The notes under the pieces were generated by a model, which worked only from the letters and a program-made list of their open reading frames with translations, was not told the DNA's origin and did not search any database. A program made the translations under genes and the position numbers. This document shows, piece by piece, positions 62,267 through 64,000 of a stretch of DNA of 64,000 bases. Source of the stretch: Lysinibacillus agricola (GTDB lineage: Bacteria; Bacillota; Bacilli; Bacillales_A; Planococcaceae); NCBI RefSeq assembly GCF_016638705.1, contig NZ_CP067341.1, positions 1,553,501-1,617,500 on the forward strand. The letters run 5' to 3'. Numbering within the stretch: the stretch's first letter is position 1; the number at the start of each line of letters is the position of its first letter.

Positions 62267-62713
62267 ATAGCCATCTCTCCTTTACTAAACACAGTGTTGA
62301 TACCTGAAATTTTAAGGCAGTGTTTTGGGAATTACAATAAACAGATAACTAAAAAGTGTTCAGTGATTTTGGATTTCAACATTTTCGAGCAAGCTAAAAT
62401 CAGACTGCCTACATCACTCAAAAAATGGACTAATACCAATTTAAATGAATCGTATTGTTTTATTTTGGGGTTTCTGTGATAAGTACGGATGTGCATTCTC
62501 GGTGCTATAGTTTTTCCCTCAGACACTCAAAACTTTTTAAAATAGCCATTTTACTAAACTCGATTAATGGAAATAACTAAGAAGAATGCCGATAAATAAG
62601 GTAACGCTGTAATTACTAGCATTATTTGACCTTATTGTGATCATTGAGGTAACCATCTAACAACATCGCTAAATACTAATCGGAATAAAGTGATAATACA
62701 ATGGGGGTTCTAT
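62267..62713. other. Divergent intergenic region, nothing specific recognised
   Basis: AT-rich region between the ABC exporter and the TetR gene. Overlapping short ORFs on both strands near 62294-62526 have no ribosome site and no recognisable sequence. No clear palindromic TetR operator found. Confidence 0.5.
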
Positions 62714-63313
62714 ATGTCTATTCACGATATAATGAATTTTGAAACAAAACGAGCTATAAAAAATGCATTACTTATACAAATAGAGGAAGTAGGTTTTGAA
62801 CGAGTAACAGTAAAAAATTTAGCTATTACTGCAAACATTAATCGAGGTACTTTTTATCTACATTATAAGGATAAATTTGAAGTAATGGAGGATTTGCAGC
62901 AGGAATTATTAAATGAACTAGAAAGCTACGTGAAAAATGTTCAACCGCTAGATGCCTTTCATACGATAAAAACAGGTCAACTGTATCAGCCATTTATCGA
63001 AGTGTTTAAATGTATTAAAGAGCATGCAGCGGCATTTCGAGTTATTTTAGGGGAGCAGGGGAGCCCCGCTTTTAGTAAGAGGATGAAGAAAGTTTTTAGT
63101 AATCATATTTTGGACAGAATCTCTGTTATTCGAGAAGAAGGACTTGATCCAGAATTCCAACGATATTTTGGGGCTTTTTTAACTTCCGCGATTTTAGGTG
63201 TTATTCAAGAGTGGCTAGACCATGGAGATGAGGATTTAAACGTGGAGGAGTTAGCAATGATTCATTTTCGGTTATTGCGCTTCCTTGGTGATTTGGCATC
63301 TTTGCAGAAATGA
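62714..63313 (+). CDS. TetR-family regulator
   Basis: 199 aa from the ATG at 62714 (GGGGG 6 bases upstream). The helix-turn-helix spans residues about 12-55 (FERVTVKNLAITANINRGTFYLHYKDKFEVMEDL), followed by an all-helical ligand domain. Divergent from an ABC-2 exporter operon, its likely target. The ligand is unknown. Confidence 0.88.
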   Translation: MSIHDIMNFETKRAIKNALLIQIEEVGFERVTVKNLAITANINRGTFYLHYKDKFEVMEDLQQELLNELESYVKNVQPLDAFHTIKTGQLYQPFIEVFKCIKEHAAAFRVILGEQGSPAFSKRMKKVFSNHILDRISVIREEGLDPEFQRYFGAFLTSAILGVIQEWLDHGDEDLNVEELAMIHFRLLRFLGDLASLQK

Positions 63314-63424
63314 AAGTTTTAGTAAGGAGATATTCTCAATATCTTCTTACTAAAAAGTATCTTTTATTAGAGAGTAATTTTTAATCATTTTATTTGAGAA
63401 AGTTCTCTCAAAATCCGTTAAAGG

Positions 63425-63483
63425 ATTGACAAATATTGTATCGAACAATAAAATGGCTTTATATTGACTGACTAATCAATCAA
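63425..63483 (+). promoter_or_regulatory. Sigma-A promoter and TetR-type operator of the last gene
   Basis: TTGACA (63425-63430), 17 bases, TAAAAT (63448-63453). Just downstream, TTGACTGACTAATCAATCAA (63464-63483) is a 20-bp near-palindrome of the kind bound by TetR proteins, covering the probable transcription start and ending against the ribosome site. Suggests autoregulation. Confidence 0.7.
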
Positions 63484-63498
63484 AAAGGAGAGGTATTA

Positions 63499-64000
63499 AT
63501 GCCAAAAAACGAAGAACAAAATCAGGAGCTTAGAGATGCACGGAAAGAACAAATATTACAAGCTGCATTAATAGTCTTTGCCAGAAGAGGTATGGCGGCA
63601 ACAAAAATTAGTGATATTGCTAAAGAAGCTGGTTTAAGCCATGGACTTGTCTACCATTATTTTGATTCAAAAGATGAAATTTTTTCGATGCTTGTAAAAA
63701 AAGCTGCTAATAGTTCTATTGAAATTATCCAGAAAGCAATTGAGCATATGGGCACACCGCTTGAGAAATTAAAGTGGATGACAGAGCAAATATTAAATAA
63801 CTTAATAGATACAGAACATACTTTTTTATTTTTGATTATGATACAGGCAAGTACTTCTGACGCTATTCCAAATGAAGTAAAAGAGTTTCTAACAAAGGAT
63901 AATGCACTATCACCTGTTGATGCTACATTGCCTATGATTGTAGCAGGACAGGAAGAGGGGGAAATCATTTCAGCAAATCCAGTAACATTAGCTGTTACTT
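63499..64000 (+). CDS. TetR-family regulator (cut by the right edge)
   Basis: 167 codons present with no stop in the window. KEQILQAALIVFARRGMAATKISDIAKEAGLSHGLVYHYFDSKDEIF is a canonical TetR helix-turn-helix. AAAGGAGAGGTATTA precedes the ATG at 63499. It has its own promoter and operator-like palindrome. Target genes would lie beyond the window. Confidence 0.9.
   Translation, partial: MPKNEEQNQELRDARKEQILQAALIVFARRGMAATKISDIAKEAGLSHGLVYHYFDSKDEIFSMLVKKAANSSIEIIQKAIEHMGTPLEKLKWMTEQILNNLIDTEHTFLFLIMIQASTSDAIPNEVKEFLTKDNALSPVDATLPMIVAGQEEGEIISANPVTLAVT

Noticed and set aside
62294..62526. Short overlapping ORFs on both strands upstream of the TetR gene
   Set aside because: No ribosome sites, mutual overlap and no recognisable sequence.

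Overview
The window looks like a chromosomal segment of a low-GC, spore-former-type Bacillales, closest in feel to Lysinibacillus (AT-rich coding, strong AAGGAGG-type ribosome sites, many GTG/TTG starts, BusR/OpuA-type osmoprotection, guanidine riboswitch with a YkkC/YkkD pair, a sigma-54 regulon, a complete malonate decarboxylase operon). The genus is an inference from gene content. I see no rRNA, tRNA or CRISPR array.

Layout. 1-3,400: a worn region with a gene fragment, a startless coiled-coil ORF, a Ser-rich tail fragment and a frameshifted glutathionylspermidine-synthase-like ATP-grasp gene. 3,400-5,062: YbaK-type deacylase, then a guanidine-I riboswitch controlling a two-gene SMR exporter. 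5,475-9,297: OpuA glycine-betaine-type ABC importer preceded by a GntR+RCK_C regulator of the BusR type (probable c-di-AMP sensor). 9,635-13,154: an unusual four-gene operon with standalone GTP cyclohydrolase II, RibD, a flavin monooxygenase and a HAD nucleotidase, without the rest of the riboflavin pathway. 13,220-18,326: IclR regulator and a four-gene CoA-thioester catabolic operon (two overlapping acyl-CoA dehydrogenases, enoyl-CoA hydratase, class III CoA transferase). 18,547-27,009: a sigma-54 module: rpoN itself, an amino-acid permease and an aminotransferase/aldehyde dehydrogenase pair, each set behind a good -24/-12 promoter, plus the PAS-AAA+ activator. Identical candidate activator sites lie far upstream of both promoters, and a MITE-like repeat sits between site and promoter in both places. 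27,197-35,550: hydantoinase/oxoprolinase HyuA-HyuB, monomeric sarcosine oxidase, NCS2 purine permease and guanine deaminase, a nitrogen-scavenging neighbourhood.

36,086-43,394 is mixed: DUF5071 protein, LysR regulator divergent from a YbfB-type MFS carrier, a frameshifted methyltransferase, a DUF6886-type gene split exactly by a TnpB-only IS200/IS605-type element, and a Nudix hydrolase. 43,647-51,752 is a malonate unit: MadL/MadM uptake divergent from GntR regulator MdcY and mdcH-A-B-C-(D+E fused)-G, with matching inverted operators in the divergent region. 51,872-56,527 holds a DUF523 protein, a 5'-truncated gene bounded by a 27-bp direct repeat, a copper-amine-oxidase-N-like secreted protein, and an ECF sigma/DUF4179 anti-sigma pair. 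56,667-59,303 is decaying (frameshift, two nonsense codons, a response-regulator stub). The window ends with a small membrane peptide, an ABC-2 exporter and two TetR regulators, the last running off the edge.

A family of about 220-bp palindrome-ended repeats is dispersed at 20,004, 23,874, 35,755, 37,161, 59,488 and 59,800. Broken genes are numerous; two of the frameshifts lie in homopolymers and could be sequencing errors.
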